A DNA stretch of 64,000 bases from Trematomus loennbergii (GCA_012861695.1 JAAOOA010000002.1:25460898-25524897); one strand, 5' to 3'. Shown: positions 45,936 to 55,582, counted from the first letter of the stretch. Program-made: numbers and translations. The notes: generated by a model from the sequence alone, not told the origin.

Positions 45936-46125
45936 TGTTGAATTATGAATTGTAATATATGAATTCTGTTTATTTAATACTCTTATACTAATCACTTCCT
46001 GTAATCCCCCAATAAAACGTGTCACTTCCGATTGAAGCACAGCTGATGGTGTATGTGTGTATTTATTCCTCTGTCACGTTAAACTATGTTGACGGTATTC
46101 CTGCCCTAAGATCATGGCATCGCTA
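45936..46125 (+). repeat. copia 5' LTR
   Basis: It begins TGTTGAATTATGAATTG and ends ATGGCATCGCTA. Relative to the 3' LTR it lacks a short block around GTGATAAAAGGGACATG. The gag start codon (46114) lies inside the LTR. Confidence 0.85.
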
Positions 46126-48666
46126 ACAGGTTATGGGCCCAGGAGGGACCATGGAAGCCGGTGGAACCGTTTGTGTTTCGACGGAGATGAGAAGAACTAC
46201 GAGTTATGGGAGACAAAGTTTTTGGGTCACCTGCGACTGCTAGGATTGAAGGCTGCCATCCTAGAGGAGCCAGGTGTAGAGGATGAGGCTGATGATCAGA
46301 AAAACGAAGAAGCCTATGCGGAATTGATCCAGGTACTGGACGATAAAAGCCTTTCACTGATCATGAGAGAAGCAGCGGACAACGGAAGAAAAGCGTTACA
46401 AATATTGAGGGACCACTACGCTGGGAAAGGGAAACCACGGGTGATCAGCCTCTACACTGAACTAACGTCGCTGCAAAGAGCCGCTAATGAGAGCGTCACT
46501 GACTATATTATTCGTGCCAAAACGGCAATTACAGCACTGAGAAATGCTGAAGAGACTCTTAGCGACGGGCTGCTGATAGCCATGATTTTAAAGGGACTGC
46601 CAATCTGTTTTAGGCCGTTTGCCATCCACATTACACAAGGGGATGAGAAGCTAACTTTTGGTGAGTTCAAAACAAAGTTGAGGAGCTATGAAAGCACAGA
46701 AAAATACAATGCCAACTTGAGTGAGGAATCTGATAATATTATGAAAGCGAGTGGCTGGGTGAAGTGGAGAGATGGCCCCAATATCACCTGCTACAACTGC
46801 GGTCAGAAAGGACACCGGGCTCGTGAGTGTCGAAGTGCGAGTAGCAGCAACAGCAAAGACCAGAGACAGTGGTGCAGTTTTTGCAAAAATTCCACACATA
46901 TAGATGCAAACTGCAGACGCAAAGAGAGAGACAATGCTAAACAAGCAACTGACGTTGAGGACCACTCATTTGTTTTTAAAGTACGTGACAGTCCAGTAAC
47001 CGGAGTTACACATAAAGGGCTGATGGTCGACACCGGAGCAACGTCACACATAATAACGAACATCGACAAGTTTAAAAGGTTCGATGAGACTTTTCAACCG
47101 AAAGACCACTTTGTTGAATTGGCTGACGGGACAAGAACAAGTGGTGTCGCTTTGAAGAAAGGAGAGGCGGAGGTCTGCCTGCAAGACACGGAGGGACGAC
47201 GAGTGACAGCGATGCTGAAGGACGCGCTCTATATACCGTCCTATCCACAAGACATTTTCTCTGTTAAAGCAGCGACAGCCAACGGAGCATCAGTGAACTT
47301 TCGTCAGGGTTGTAACCAGCTGATTCACCAGAGAGGTAAAATATTTGACATCAAGGAATATGATAGACTTTATTTTTTAAACACTGTGGACTGTGAAGCT
47401 GAGGACGATGCATGTTATGGATGTTATGACATTCAAACATGGCATGAAATACTTGGTCACTGTAACTATGATGATGTGTCACAACTGGAAAAAGTCACTG
47501 AGGGGATGAAAATTAAGGGTGGGATTGATAAATCTAACCTTAACTGTGAAGTGTGTACTCGAGGTAAATTTGCTCAGAGTAGGAACAGACAACCAGATGC
47601 AAGAGCTAAAGCAGCGCTCAATCTTGTGCACACTGATTTAGCAGGTCCCATTGAGCCAGAGGCTAAGGAGGGATTCAGATACACATTGGCTTTTACAGAT
47701 GACTTTTCAGGGGTATTTGTGTATTTCCTAAAAGCTAAAAGTGATACTTTCAAAGCCACAGAGAAATTCATTGCTGATGTCGCACCTTATGGTAAAATCA
47801 AATGTATAAGGTCTGATAACGGTACAGAATTCACCGGGACAAACTTTCAATCGCTCCTTAGACAACATGCAATACGACATGAAACTTCAGCACCTTACTC
47901 ACCCCATCAAAATGGGACAGCTGAGAGAAACTGGAGAACACTTTTTGAAATGGCAAGATGCATGCTTCTTGAGAGCAATTTACCAAAGAAGCTATGGACA
48001 TATGCCGTCATGACTGCAGCTGTAATACGTAACAGATGTTACAACAGACGTGTAGGACAGACACCTTATTATATGCTGACAGGACGTAAGCCGAACCTCT
48101 CGAAAATGAATATATTTGGATCTGTATGCTATGCATACAAGCAGGAAAAGAAAAAGTTAGACTCGAGGTGTGAGAAGGGTATTTTTGTAGGGTATGATAA
48201 AAACAGCCCAGCATACCTAGTCTACAACCCAGACACTGGTAGTGTTCGAAAACACAGGCAAGTGAAGTTTGTCACAAAAAGTATAGTCGAGCGACATACA
48301 CAGACTGATTTTGAGGCAAGTGATGATGATTTTTATGAGAAAAGGTTTGTATCCACCAAGCCAGAAACCCAGGGGACTGACTCGTGTCCAAAAGAGACAC
48401 AGGAGGCTCGAACTGAGACAGATGACACAAACACTCAGACAGGAAAGGGAGCAGAAGGTCAAAATAGAAGCTATCCCCAAAGAGAAAGGAGGAGACCTCA
48501 GTATTTAGAGGACTATGAATGTAAAGTACAGTGTGACGACCAGAAGTATGTAAATATTGACTACTGCTACAGAGTAATGTGTAATGTACCAAACACCTTT
48601 AAAGAGGCCATGAATTCAGCAGAGTCAAAACTCTGGACTGATGCAGGAGGAAATGAATTCTCTTAA
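46114..48666 (+). CDS. copia gag-protease-integrase (ORF 1, 850 aa)
   Basis: An open frame of 850 residues. The N-terminal part is a copia-type gag with a CCHC zinc knuckle CYNCGQKGHRAREC at residues 226-239. The aspartic protease motif MVDTGATSH has its Asp at residue 306. The GAG-pre-integrase region follows from about W443, with HCC residues and CEVCTRGKF. The integrase core triad is D508 (HTDLAGP), D568 (RSDNGTEF) and E604 (NGTAERNWR), giving the D,D35E spacing. The frame ends at 48666 just after LWTDA, where the reverse-transcriptase region continues in another frame; a normal copia polyprotein would be continuous. The start ATG lies in the 5' LTR and the coding sequence runs through the primer-binding site, so gag's first residues are constrained by both. 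Confidence 0.93.
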   Translation: MASLTGYGPRRDHGSRWNRLCFDGDEKNYELWETKFLGHLRLLGLKAAILEEPGVEDEADDQKNEEAYAELIQVLDDKSLSLIMREAADNGRKALQILRDHYAGKGKPRVISLYTELTSLQRAANESVTDYIIRAKTAITALRNAEETLSDGLLIAMILKGLPICFRPFAIHITQGDEKLTFGEFKTKLRSYESTEKYNANLSEESDNIMKASGWVKWRDGPNITCYNCGQKGHRARECRSASSSNSKDQRQWCSFCKNSTHIDANCRRKERDNAKQATDVEDHSFVFKVRDSPVTGVTHKGLMVDTGATSHIITNIDKFKRFDETFQPKDHFVELADGTRTSGVALKKGEAEVCLQDTEGRRVTAMLKDALYIPSYPQDIFSVKAATANGASVNFRQGCNQLIHQRGKIFDIKEYDRLYFLNTVDCEAEDDACYGCYDIQTWHEILGHCNYDDVSQLEKVTEGMKIKGGIDKSNLNCEVCTRGKFAQSRNRQPDARAKAALNLVHTDLAGPIEPEAKEGFRYTLAFTDDFSGVFVYFLKAKSDTFKATEKFIADVAPYGKIKCIRSDNGTEFTGTNFQSLLRQHAIRHETSAPYSPHQNGTAERNWRTLFEMARCMLLESNLPKKLWTYAVMTAAVIRNRCYNRRVGQTPYYMLTGRKPNLSKMNIFGSVCYAYKQEKKKLDSRCEKGIFVGYDKNSPAYLVYNPDTGSVRKHRQVKFVTKSIVERHTQTDFEASDDDFYEKRFVSTKPETQGTDSCPKETQEARTETDDTNTQTGKGAEGQNRSYPQRERRRPQYLEDYECKVQCDDQKYVNIDYCYRVMCNVPNTFKEAMNSAESKLWTDAGGNEFS
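46129..46142 (+). promoter_or_regulatory. primer-binding site, initiator-tRNA anticodon-stem type
   Basis: GGTTATGGGCCCAG is complementary to the anticodon stem-loop of initiator tRNA-Met (CUGGGCCCAUAACC), not to its 3' end. This half-tRNA priming mode is known for Drosophila copia and some relatives. It lies 3 nt after the 5' LTR. Confidence 0.75.
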
Positions 48667-49996
48667 GGAAAATGACACATTCACATTGACCACACTACCA
48701 GAGGGCAAAAATGCAGTGGGGGGTAGATGGGTCTATACAATCAAAGAAAACACAGAAAAGACTGAGATATATAAAGCCAGATATGTTGCAAAGGGATATA
48801 GTCAAGTGGCAGGAATAGACTATAAGGAGACATTTTCCCCGACTGCAAACATGACATCAGTACGAAGCTTGATGCAACTGGCAGCTCAACATGACTTACA
48901 CCTACATCAGATGGATGTTAAAACTGCATATTTACACGCTCCAATTGATTGTGAGCTCTATGTACAGCAACCTGAAGGTTTTGAGGTCAAGTCAGACACA
49001 GATGAAAAGCTAGTCTGCAAGCTGAATAAATCACTGTATGGGTTAAAACAATCTGGAAGAAACTGGAAGAAAATGTTGCATGATCATCTCTGTGAGAACG
49101 GTTTTGCACAAAACCCAGCTGATCACTGTGTCTACAGTAAAGGAATAGAAAATGAGAGGATCATTCTGATTATTTGGGTGGATGACTTAGTTATCGCAGC
49201 TAATGATATTCACACAATTAATACTGTGAAAGAAATGTTGAGCACAAAATTCAAAATGAAGGATCTTGGGAAACTTAAACATTTCCTAGGCATTGACTTT
49301 ACTCAGGAAAAAGGAGAAATAAAGATGGGTCAAAAGAAATTCATTACAAAAATAGTGGAAAAGTTTGGTATGAATGACTGTAAGCCAAGGTCCACCCCGT
49401 GTGAACAGAAACACAACTTTGATGATGATGGTGAAGCTGTTGATGCAACACAATATCGTGAAGTGGTAGGCAGCTTAATATATTTAATGACATCTACACG
49501 GCCTGATCTAAGTTGGATAGTCAGTAAACTGTCACAGTATTTTTCAGAGCCAAAAGAACAACACTGGTTAACTGCTAAACATGTATTGAGGTACTTAAAG
49601 GGCACAATTAATCAGGAGCTATGTTTTAAACAAGATGAAAAACTGAAACTTGTTGCATACTGTGATGCGGATTGGGCAACAGACCAAAATGACAGACGGA
49701 GTATAACAGGGTACTGTTTTAGTCTAACTAGCAATGGGCCTGTTATTTCTTGGAGATCAAAGAAACAGCAAACAGTAGCTTTGTCGACATGTGAGGCAGA
49801 GTACATGGCACTGGCTGCCACAGCACAAGAGAGTTTGTATCTTGTGCAGCTAATAGAGAGCATGGACAGTGAGGGTCAATATACTCCTGTGAAAATCTTT
49901 GAAGATAACCAGGGTGCGCTCTATCCAAGAACCCAGTATGTCGTCAACGATGTAAACATGTGGATGTCAAGTATCATTTTGTTCGAACTGTACTGA
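48641..49996 (+). CDS. copia reverse transcriptase-RNase H (ORF 2, 451 aa)
   Basis: It continues the polyprotein in a shifted frame. It starts MQEEMNSLKENDTF, the usual beginning of the copia RT domain, then GRWVYTIK, RYVAKGYSQ and QMDVKTAYLHAPI. The catalytic box WVDDLVIA has its Asp pair at residues 181-182. RNase H follows with CDADWATDQNDRRSITGYC and STCEAEYMALA. The last residues after EDNQGAL are out of frame; the proper C-terminus (HVDVKYHFVRTV to FGM, stop at 50113-50115) is in another frame. The first methionine is internal to the original polyprotein and is not a natural start. Confidence 0.92.
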   Translation: MQEEMNSLKENDTFTLTTLPEGKNAVGGRWVYTIKENTEKTEIYKARYVAKGYSQVAGIDYKETFSPTANMTSVRSLMQLAAQHDLHLHQMDVKTAYLHAPIDCELYVQQPEGFEVKSDTDEKLVCKLNKSLYGLKQSGRNWKKMLHDHLCENGFAQNPADHCVYSKGIENERIILIIWVDDLVIAANDIHTINTVKEMLSTKFKMKDLGKLKHFLGIDFTQEKGEIKMGQKKFITKIVEKFGMNDCKPRSTPCEQKHNFDDDGEAVDATQYREVVGSLIYLMTSTRPDLSWIVSKLSQYFSEPKEQHWLTAKHVLRYLKGTINQELCFKQDEKLKLVAYCDADWATDQNDRRSITGYCFSLTSNGPVISWRSKKQQTVALSTCEAEYMALAATAQESLYLVQLIESMDSEGQYTPVKIFEDNQGALYPRTQYVVNDVNMWMSSIILFELY

Positions 49997-50115
49997 GTGA
50001 TAACATGATAACCATTGACTATTGCCCTACAGCTGATATGGTTGCTGATATTTTCACTAAGCCTGCAACAAAGGTCAAAAGTGAGAAATTTGTAAAGTAT
50101 TTGTTTGGAATGTAA
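49955..50115 (+). pseudogene. copia RNase H C-terminal fragment in shifted frame
   Basis: The stretch HVDVKYHFVRTVLSDNM, then TADMVADIFTKPAT and FVKYLFGM, is the conserved copia C-terminus. It is separated from ORF 2 by a frame shift between about 49917 and 49950. Confidence 0.8.
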
Positions 50116-50208
50116 ATAACCCCAGAAGTTTCAAACACTGTGTTATTGTGCAGGTGTATAAGGTGTTTACATTTGAATTCATGTTGAGAAATTGTGCAGT
50201 ATAAGAGT

Positions 50209-50217
50209 AAGTGGGGG
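50209..50217 (+). promoter_or_regulatory. polypurine tract
   Basis: AAGTGGGGG lies directly before the 3' LTR and is the expected plus-strand primer site. Confidence 0.65.
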
Positions 50218-50423
50218 TGTTGAATTATGAATGTAATATATGAATTTGTTTATTTAATACTCTTATACTAATCACTTCCTGTATTCCCGTGATAAAAGGG
50301 ACATGCGCAATAAAACGTGTCACTTCCGATTGAAGCACAGCTGATGGTGTATGTGTGTATTTATTCCTCTGTCACGTTAAACTATGTTCACGGTATTCCT
50401 GCCCTAAGATCATGGCATCGCTA
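50218..50423 (+). repeat. copia 3' LTR
   Basis: It is 206 bp, TGTTGAATTATGAATG to ATGGCATCGCTA, with AATAAA-like signals in GATAAAAGGG and CAATAAAACG. The duplicate ACAAG follows at 50424-50428. Confidence 0.85.
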
Positions 50424-50558
50424 ACAAGTATTGGCAGTGGCATCTGCACATGACTGCATGTTGACGAAAACAATAGAAAGTAAAAATGATCAAACAAATG
50501 CCTACTTTCAGACCTAAGTATACATATTCATACATTGCTGCTTAGTGTGAGATCTTAC

Positions 50559-50708
50559 CTTGGTCTGTTGTGGAGTAGATTTGGTAAAAGGCCTCTCTGT
50601 CCGTCCTCTCCTGCCCCCAGGAGAACACCTTTCCAGATGCACACACAGCCAGGCAATGGTCCTGACCACAAGCTATGGCCACCACATCGCACAGCCCCTC
50701 CACAAGAC
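50559..50708 (-). pseudogene. copy B exon 2 (frame intact)
   Basis: The 150-nt exon reads EGLCDVVAIACGQDHCLAVC and KVFSWGQERTDREAF, an uninterrupted RCC1 strand pair. It is the intact counterpart of the frameshifted copy A exon 28441-28591. Confidence 0.82.
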
Positions 50709-50746
50709 CTTATACAGGGGGACAGAAAAGAGGATAACATATCAGG

Positions 50747-50940
50747 CATGTGGCGCAGTGGACTAGGGCGTTGGTGTTCGGATCAGGGGAGCACAGGTTC
50801 AAACCCCACTGCAGTCAGCATGTCGTTGTGTCCCTGGGCAAGACACTTCACCCCAAATTGCTCCTGTGGGGATTGCCCACAGTATTGAGTATGTAAGTCG
50901 CTTTGGATAAAAGCATTTAACATGTAATGTAATGTATATT
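50747..50940 (+). mobile_element. tRNA-derived SINE with L2-type tail (copy B intron)
   Basis: Same SINE and position as 28630-28835: GTGGCGCAGTGG, GGTTCAAACCC, CCCTGGGCAAGACACT and GTCGCTTTGGATAAAAGC. Confidence 0.8.
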
Positions 50941-51534
50941 TGGAATAACAATATCGCCCATCTAATACTAAACAAATCAAGCAAAACGGTTCCAAACGTG
51001 CTATCAACTATACATAAGAAAAAGTTACAATGCTCATAAAAGAAATGGTGGAAAGTAGGCTACTACTAACTAACTACATTGCCTTAAATGTAAAATGTTG
51101 AGTTCATTTACTTACTGGTTTCATTGAATGGAATGTTATTCTTTTACAATTTAGGTAATCTTGAATGCAGGACTATATTACACTGTATTTTTTTACTTTA
51201 AATTATCTTAATTATTGTACTACCACTAATTCCCACAAACCCGAATACATCACTGTAATGAATGTTCCAATTTCCCCTCTGCACTTGAACATCACGCATA
51301 ACTTTCGTTGTCTTCACTGACAAGGGGTAAACGAAACTGAAACGTAGCACAGCTGATTGAGCTGCACAACAAGTTCATTTATGGATTTCGATGCAGGCTC
51401 ATAAGATAATGATTAAACACAAGATAAAGCAAATGTAATTGTCTTGAAAGACGAAGAACCATCAGATATTCCTCATCATATATCCTCAAAGTATATTCTC
51501 AAAATATGTTCAATTTTACGGTGGCCCGGAAGTG

Positions 51535-51895
51535 CAAGACACCACAGCATTTCACAAAACACAACAGCATTTCACAAAACACAACAGCATTTCAGAAAAC
51601 ACTACAGCATTTCAGAAAACACTACAGCATTTCAGAAAACACTACAGCATTTCACAAAACACTACAGCATTTCAGAAACACAAGCATTTCAGAAAACACT
51701 ACAGCATTTCACAAAACACAACAGCATTTCAGAAAACACTACAGCATTTCAGAAACACTACAGCATTTCACAAAACACAACAGCATTTCAGAAAACACAA
51801 CAGCATTTCAGAAAACACTACAGCATTTCACAAAACACAACAGCATTTCAGAAAACACAACAGCATTTCAGAAAACACAACAGCATTTCACATTG
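51535..51895 (+). repeat. 20-bp minisatellite, left arm (about 18 copies)
   Basis: The unit is CAGCATTTCACAAAACACAA with two recurring variants, TTTCAC and TTTCAG, and ACAA or ACTA at the end. Because 20 is not a multiple of 3, all three plus frames stay open (QHFTKHNSIS-like), which is an artefact and not coding evidence. Confidence 0.9.
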
Positions 51896-51919
51896 GACGG
51901 AAAGGGTATTCCTTTAGGG

Positions 51920-53174
51920 CAGTGGTTCTCAAACTTTTTCTGTCATTCCCCACTTTGACAGGTGGGCCTTTTCAAGCCCCACCTGTTCCTCATCGCTCCA
52001 ATAAAATGGTAGGCCAAGCTTAAAATTGTCAAATGTATCGTTCTATAACAGGGGTCTCCAACCTTGTTTAGGATGAGAGCTACTTAAAAAAAATAAAACA
52101 AGTCGTGAGCTATTTTTACTCCTCTTTTTTTTAGTTTTTTGCTGTTATATATTTAGCACATATAACATTATGATATGCTTACCTTTAACCTTCGTTTGCT
52201 ATTTGGGTCTGTGGGACCCCTTTTCAGTGTTTACTAAAAGAAAATGTATGCAATTCAATTATTTTAACGTGTTTTATTTGGGGGTGGACCTCACCTCCCC
52301 TAGGGGGGTCCGGGGGCATGCACCCCCGGGAAGATGTTTTTTTAAATGTTGAAGTGAAATGCATCAATCTGGTGCACTTTGAGCACAGCATGAATTGATG
52401 GAAACAGCTCTCAACACTCAGATGAAAGGGAGCTGTATACTTTTTAATGATCCAAACATCTTTAGAATATGATCACAACCAATAACAAATCATTTAAACT
52501 GGTTTATTCTTATCTTATGTTACCTAGTTAGCATTCTTTCTTTTTATTTATGCATATTTTACTAATCACTCCCCTTTTAAACTGTTCTTTTTTTTTTTTA
52601 CTGTCCTACAGTCCACATTGGAATGATTTCTTACTTTATTTTTTACAACTAGGCTATATTAAATAGATAAACACATTGCTTTTCTTCCCGACTGCAACGC
52701 TGTTGTGTGTGTGTGTGAGAGATTTTTACACATGTCTGTAAATGATTTTGGTTTCAGATGTGTGTGTGTGAGCAGGCTCGGATTGGCCATCGGGAGATTC
52801 GGGACTTTTCCCGGTGGCCCGCTGCCGTTGGTGGGCTGCTGCTGTCGGTGGGCTGCTGCCGTTGGCATAGGCGTGGACTTTCACAGCGCCGCTGCGCTGG
52901 TACCGCATCCGCCGCCGCAAACACCCGCCGTTGCGAGGCTCCGGCGCTGTGAAAGTCCACCGCCGTTGCGAGTCTCCGGCTGTAACAGTCCACTACCGCC
53001 GCAAGGACCCAGGTTCGATTCCGGCCTGAGGTCCAAAAAATGTATTTAAAAAAAAAAAAGTTTAAAAAAATAAATAAAAATCTCCCGTTCATTTATTCGC
53101 GATTTATTCGCGACCCACCTATCACATCTCTGCGCCCCACCAGTGGGGCGCGCCCCACACTTTGAGAAACACTG
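51920..53174. mobile_element. hAT element nested in the foldback element
   Basis: It starts CAGTGGTTCTCAAACTTTTT and ends CACTTTGAGAAACACTG (approximate inverted termini), with an exact 8-bp duplication CTTTAGGG (51912-51919 and 53175-53182). The opposite foldback arm (54800-54825) shows the empty site. It contains a further hAT-like end at about 52050 (GGGGTCTCCAACCTTG) and a GC-rich repeat tract at 52800-53000. No transposase. Confidence 0.87.
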
Positions 53175-54830
53175 CTTTAGGGAGAACACTTCTTGTTTGT
53201 GATTGGACAGAGCCAGCCAGAGAAGCACTGCTGTGATTGGTTGTTTTTGCTGCCAGTCAAGAAATGACGCTTCGTGATCGGTCAGCACCCGACAGCGCAA
53301 CATGTCCCAACACATCAACCGTTAGCTGTTAGCACACACTCAGAGCTCACAGCTCCTCATATCTGTTCAGAAACTGGACAAAAGTTAAACAAGTACAAAC
53401 CACAGACTGTCTATGTCATGGCGAACACAGTCGCTGCTTTATTTATGTCTGTATGACGCTGTTGTGAGTGTGGACGGAGCAGCTACAGGTTAGTTTAGCC
53501 TGATCGATCCGCCCCCTCTCCAGCACGTCTTGTTTGAATGACAGGAGTAAACACTGACAGCTGCGGTGAAACTCGAGCGATTAGAGCGATGCGAAAAAAA
53601 ACATGAATTAATGCTTTATTAATTCATGGTTTTTAAGGGGCTTATCTCCATGTAAATACTATGGTAGACTACCCAATATTCGCATCGCTCTAATCGCTCA
53701 AGTTTCACGGCGGCTGTCAGCTGTGTTTGCTCCTGTCATTCAAACAAGACGCGCTGGAGAGGGGGCGGGGCGTATCTCCATGTAAATCCTATGGGAGATA
53801 CCAACTACAACAAAATGAACATATTGACCGTGATTTAATTGTAATACACGTTTCAAAGTGATGCCGAAGTAACTACATACTGATACCGGTTAGTAAAAAC
53901 CATGAATTAATGCTTTGACAAGTCTGCAGACAAGACGGCAGGCGAAAAGCTTTTAAAATGCGTGTTTTCTGAATGGAATCGGATACATACAGATATGAGG
54001 AGCTGTGAGCTCTGAGTGTGTGCTAACAGCTATGTGTCCCAACACATCAGCCATTAGCTGTTAGCACACACTCAGAGCTCACAGCTCCTCATATCTGTTC
54101 AGAAACGGGAAAAGTTAAACAAGTACAAACCATAGACTGTATATGTCATGGCGAATACAGTCGCTGCTTTATTTATGTCTGTATGACGTTGTTGTGAGTG
54201 TGGACGGAGCAGCTACAGGTTAGTTTAGCCTGATGGATCCGATTCCATTCAGAAAACACGCATTTTAAAAGCTTTTCGCCTGCCGTCTTGTCTGCAGACT
54301 TGTCAAAGCATTAATTCATGGTTTTTACTAACCGGTATCAGTATGTAGTTACTTCGGCATCACTTTGAAACGTGTATTACAATTAAATCATGGTCAATAT
54401 GTTCATTTTGTTGTCGAGTCTCACCGCAGCTGTCAGTGTTACTCCTGTCATTCAAACAAGACGTGCTGGAGGGGGCGGATCGATCAGGCTAAACTAACCT
54501 GTAGCTGCTCCGTCCACACTCACAACAGCGTCATACAGACATAAATAAAGCAGCGACTGTATTCGCCATGACATAGACAGTCTGTGGTTTGTACTTGTTT
54601 AACTTTTGTCCAGTTTCTGAACAGATATGAGGAGCTGTGAGCTCTGAGTGTGTGCTAACAGCTAACGGTTGATGTGTTGGGACATGTTGCGCTGTCGGGT
54701 GCTGACCAATCACGAAGCGTCATTTCTTGACTGGCAGCAAAAACAACCAATCACAGCAGTGCTTCTCTGGCTGGCTCTGTCCAATCACAAACAAGAAGTG
54801 TTCTCCCTAAAGGAATACCCTTTCCGTCCA
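53175..54830. repeat. inverted repeat core of the foldback element
   Basis: 53183-53560 is the inverse of 54450-54820 (GATTGGACAGAGCCAGCCAG; AGCACACACTCAGAGCTCAC). The spacer holds further inverted pairs (53805-53940 with 54270-54415; GCATTAATTCATGGTTTTTAC), which also occur singly at 23750-23880. Short frames here are mirror images and not genes. Confidence 0.8.
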
Positions 54831-55205
54831 ATGTGAAATGCTGTGGTGTTTTCTGAAATGCTGTGGTGTTTTCTGAAATGCTGTTGTGTTTTGTGAAATG
54901 CTGTTGTGTTTTCTGAAATGCTGTAGTGTTTTCTGAAATGCTGTTGTGTTTTGTGAAATGCTGCGGCGTTTTGTGAAATGCTGTTGTGTTTTCTGAAATG
55001 CTGTTGTGTTTTCTGAAATGCTGTTGTGTTTTGTGAAATGCTGCGGCGTTTTGTGAAATGCTGTTGTGTTTTCTGAAATGCTGTTGTGTTTTCTGAAATG
55101 CTGTTGTTTTTGTGAAATGCTGTTGTGTTTTCTGAAATGCTGTAGTGTTTTGTGAAATGCTGTTGTGTTTTGTGAAATGCTGTGGTGTTTTGTGAAATGC
55201 TGTGG
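54827..55205 (-). repeat. 20-bp minisatellite, right arm (about 19 copies)
   Basis: This is the complement of the 51535-51895 array with the same two-variant structure but a different order of variants and a few GCGGCG units, so the arrays have evolved independently since insertion. Confidence 0.88.
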
Positions 55206-55359
55206 TGTCTTGCACTTCCGGGCCACCGTACAATTTAGATAAAAAATGTCATGATAAAAAACACTTCACGTTTTTACTAAAGTACTAACTGTCTAAGTTT
55301 TATTATTTTATGGGCTACTACATGGCTATTTCTTGTTATGTCGAGATTCTGCAGCCTAC

Positions 55360-55582
55360 CTGTTGTTCTCCCATCTTTACGGTTCTTCTTTCGTCCAAGT
55401 TGTCCCTGAGAGTTGTTTCCACATGACAACACGCCGCCCTCCCCGTTGAGCAGTAAAGTGTGCTGGTCCCCGCAGCAGATGTCGGTGATAACCCCGGGGA
55501 CAGACCAGGACACCGGGCTGAGGGCTGTCTGTGGACCGAACTGTCCACTGGAGCTGTCTCCCCAACAGTACAGCTGCACCAT
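55360..55582 (-). pseudogene. copy B exon 1 with start codon
   Basis: It starts [16 protein letters not shown] and continues [20 protein letters not shown], the usual start of a HERC RCC1 domain. The ATG at 55580-55582 is preferred because the upstream extension (from 55723) is not HERC-like. The foldback element lies in the following intron. Confidence 0.82.

Larger units (their letters stand above)
45936..50423 (+). mobile_element. Ty1/copia LTR retrotransposon, nearly complete
   Basis: The element is about 4.5 kb with LTRs of 190 and 206 bp, a primer-binding site, a gag-pol region in the copia order (gag, protease, integrase, reverse transcriptase, RNase H), a polypurine tract and a 5-bp duplication. 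No env-like frame exists. Two frame breaks split the polyprotein, at about 48640 and about 49920-49950. LTRs are close to identical apart from a 13-18 bp indel, so the insertion is fairly recent. It interrupts HERC copy B exon 3 in the opposite orientation. Confidence 0.95.
51517..55230. mobile_element. minisatellite-armed foldback DNA element (3.7 kb)
   Basis: The inverted ends TACGGTGGCCCGGAAGTGCA and TGCACTTCCGGGCCACCGTA are perfect. They are flanked by a 6-bp duplication CAATTT (51511-51516 and 55231-55236). Unit 1 at about 29410 has the single CAATTT and is the empty site. Just inside each end is a 20-bp minisatellite, then an inverted region (53175-53560 against 54450-54830) and a spacer with further inverted repeats. 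No transposase is present. A 6-bp duplication is not that of hAT (8), Harbinger (3) or TTAA elements; the superfamily is undetermined. Confidence 0.88.
38857..55582 (-). pseudogene. HERC-type ubiquitin ligase copy B (RCC1 plus HECT, heavily damaged)
   Basis: The exons run 5' to 3' from 55360-55582 (start [14 protein letters not shown]) through 50559-50708, exon 3 split by copia (50429-50443 and 45884-45935), 45252-45479, 44817-44904, 44411-44466 and about 43986-44120. HECT exons are 43300-43449, about 42900-42971, 42634-42724, 42336-42461, 41528-41664, 40966-41132, 40803-40866, 40632-40702, 40097-40279, 39317-39418 and 38857-39194. The HECT cysteine lies in FTCYRLLLLP (codon 39082-39084). HERC ligases transfer ubiquitin through that cysteine. 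Lesions: copia in exon 3; exon 5 acceptor AG changed to AA; deletions removing two RCC1 exons and the linker present in copy A; frameshifts in several HECT exons. Not expected to make a full protein. Confidence 0.87.

Noticed and set aside
46114..49996. A host gene with zinc knuckle and protease domain
   Set aside because: LTRs, primer site, polypurine tract, ACAAG duplication and domain order identify it as copia.
51535..51895. CRISPR-like array
   Set aside because: The repeats are contiguous with no unique spacers and lie in an animal genome.
51444..52023. Three overlapping long frames with QHFTKHNSIS-like repeats, and their mirrors at 54751-55233
   Set aside because: A 20-bp repeat without stops opens all three frames; the peptide is the repeat read in rotation, with no splice or codon evidence.
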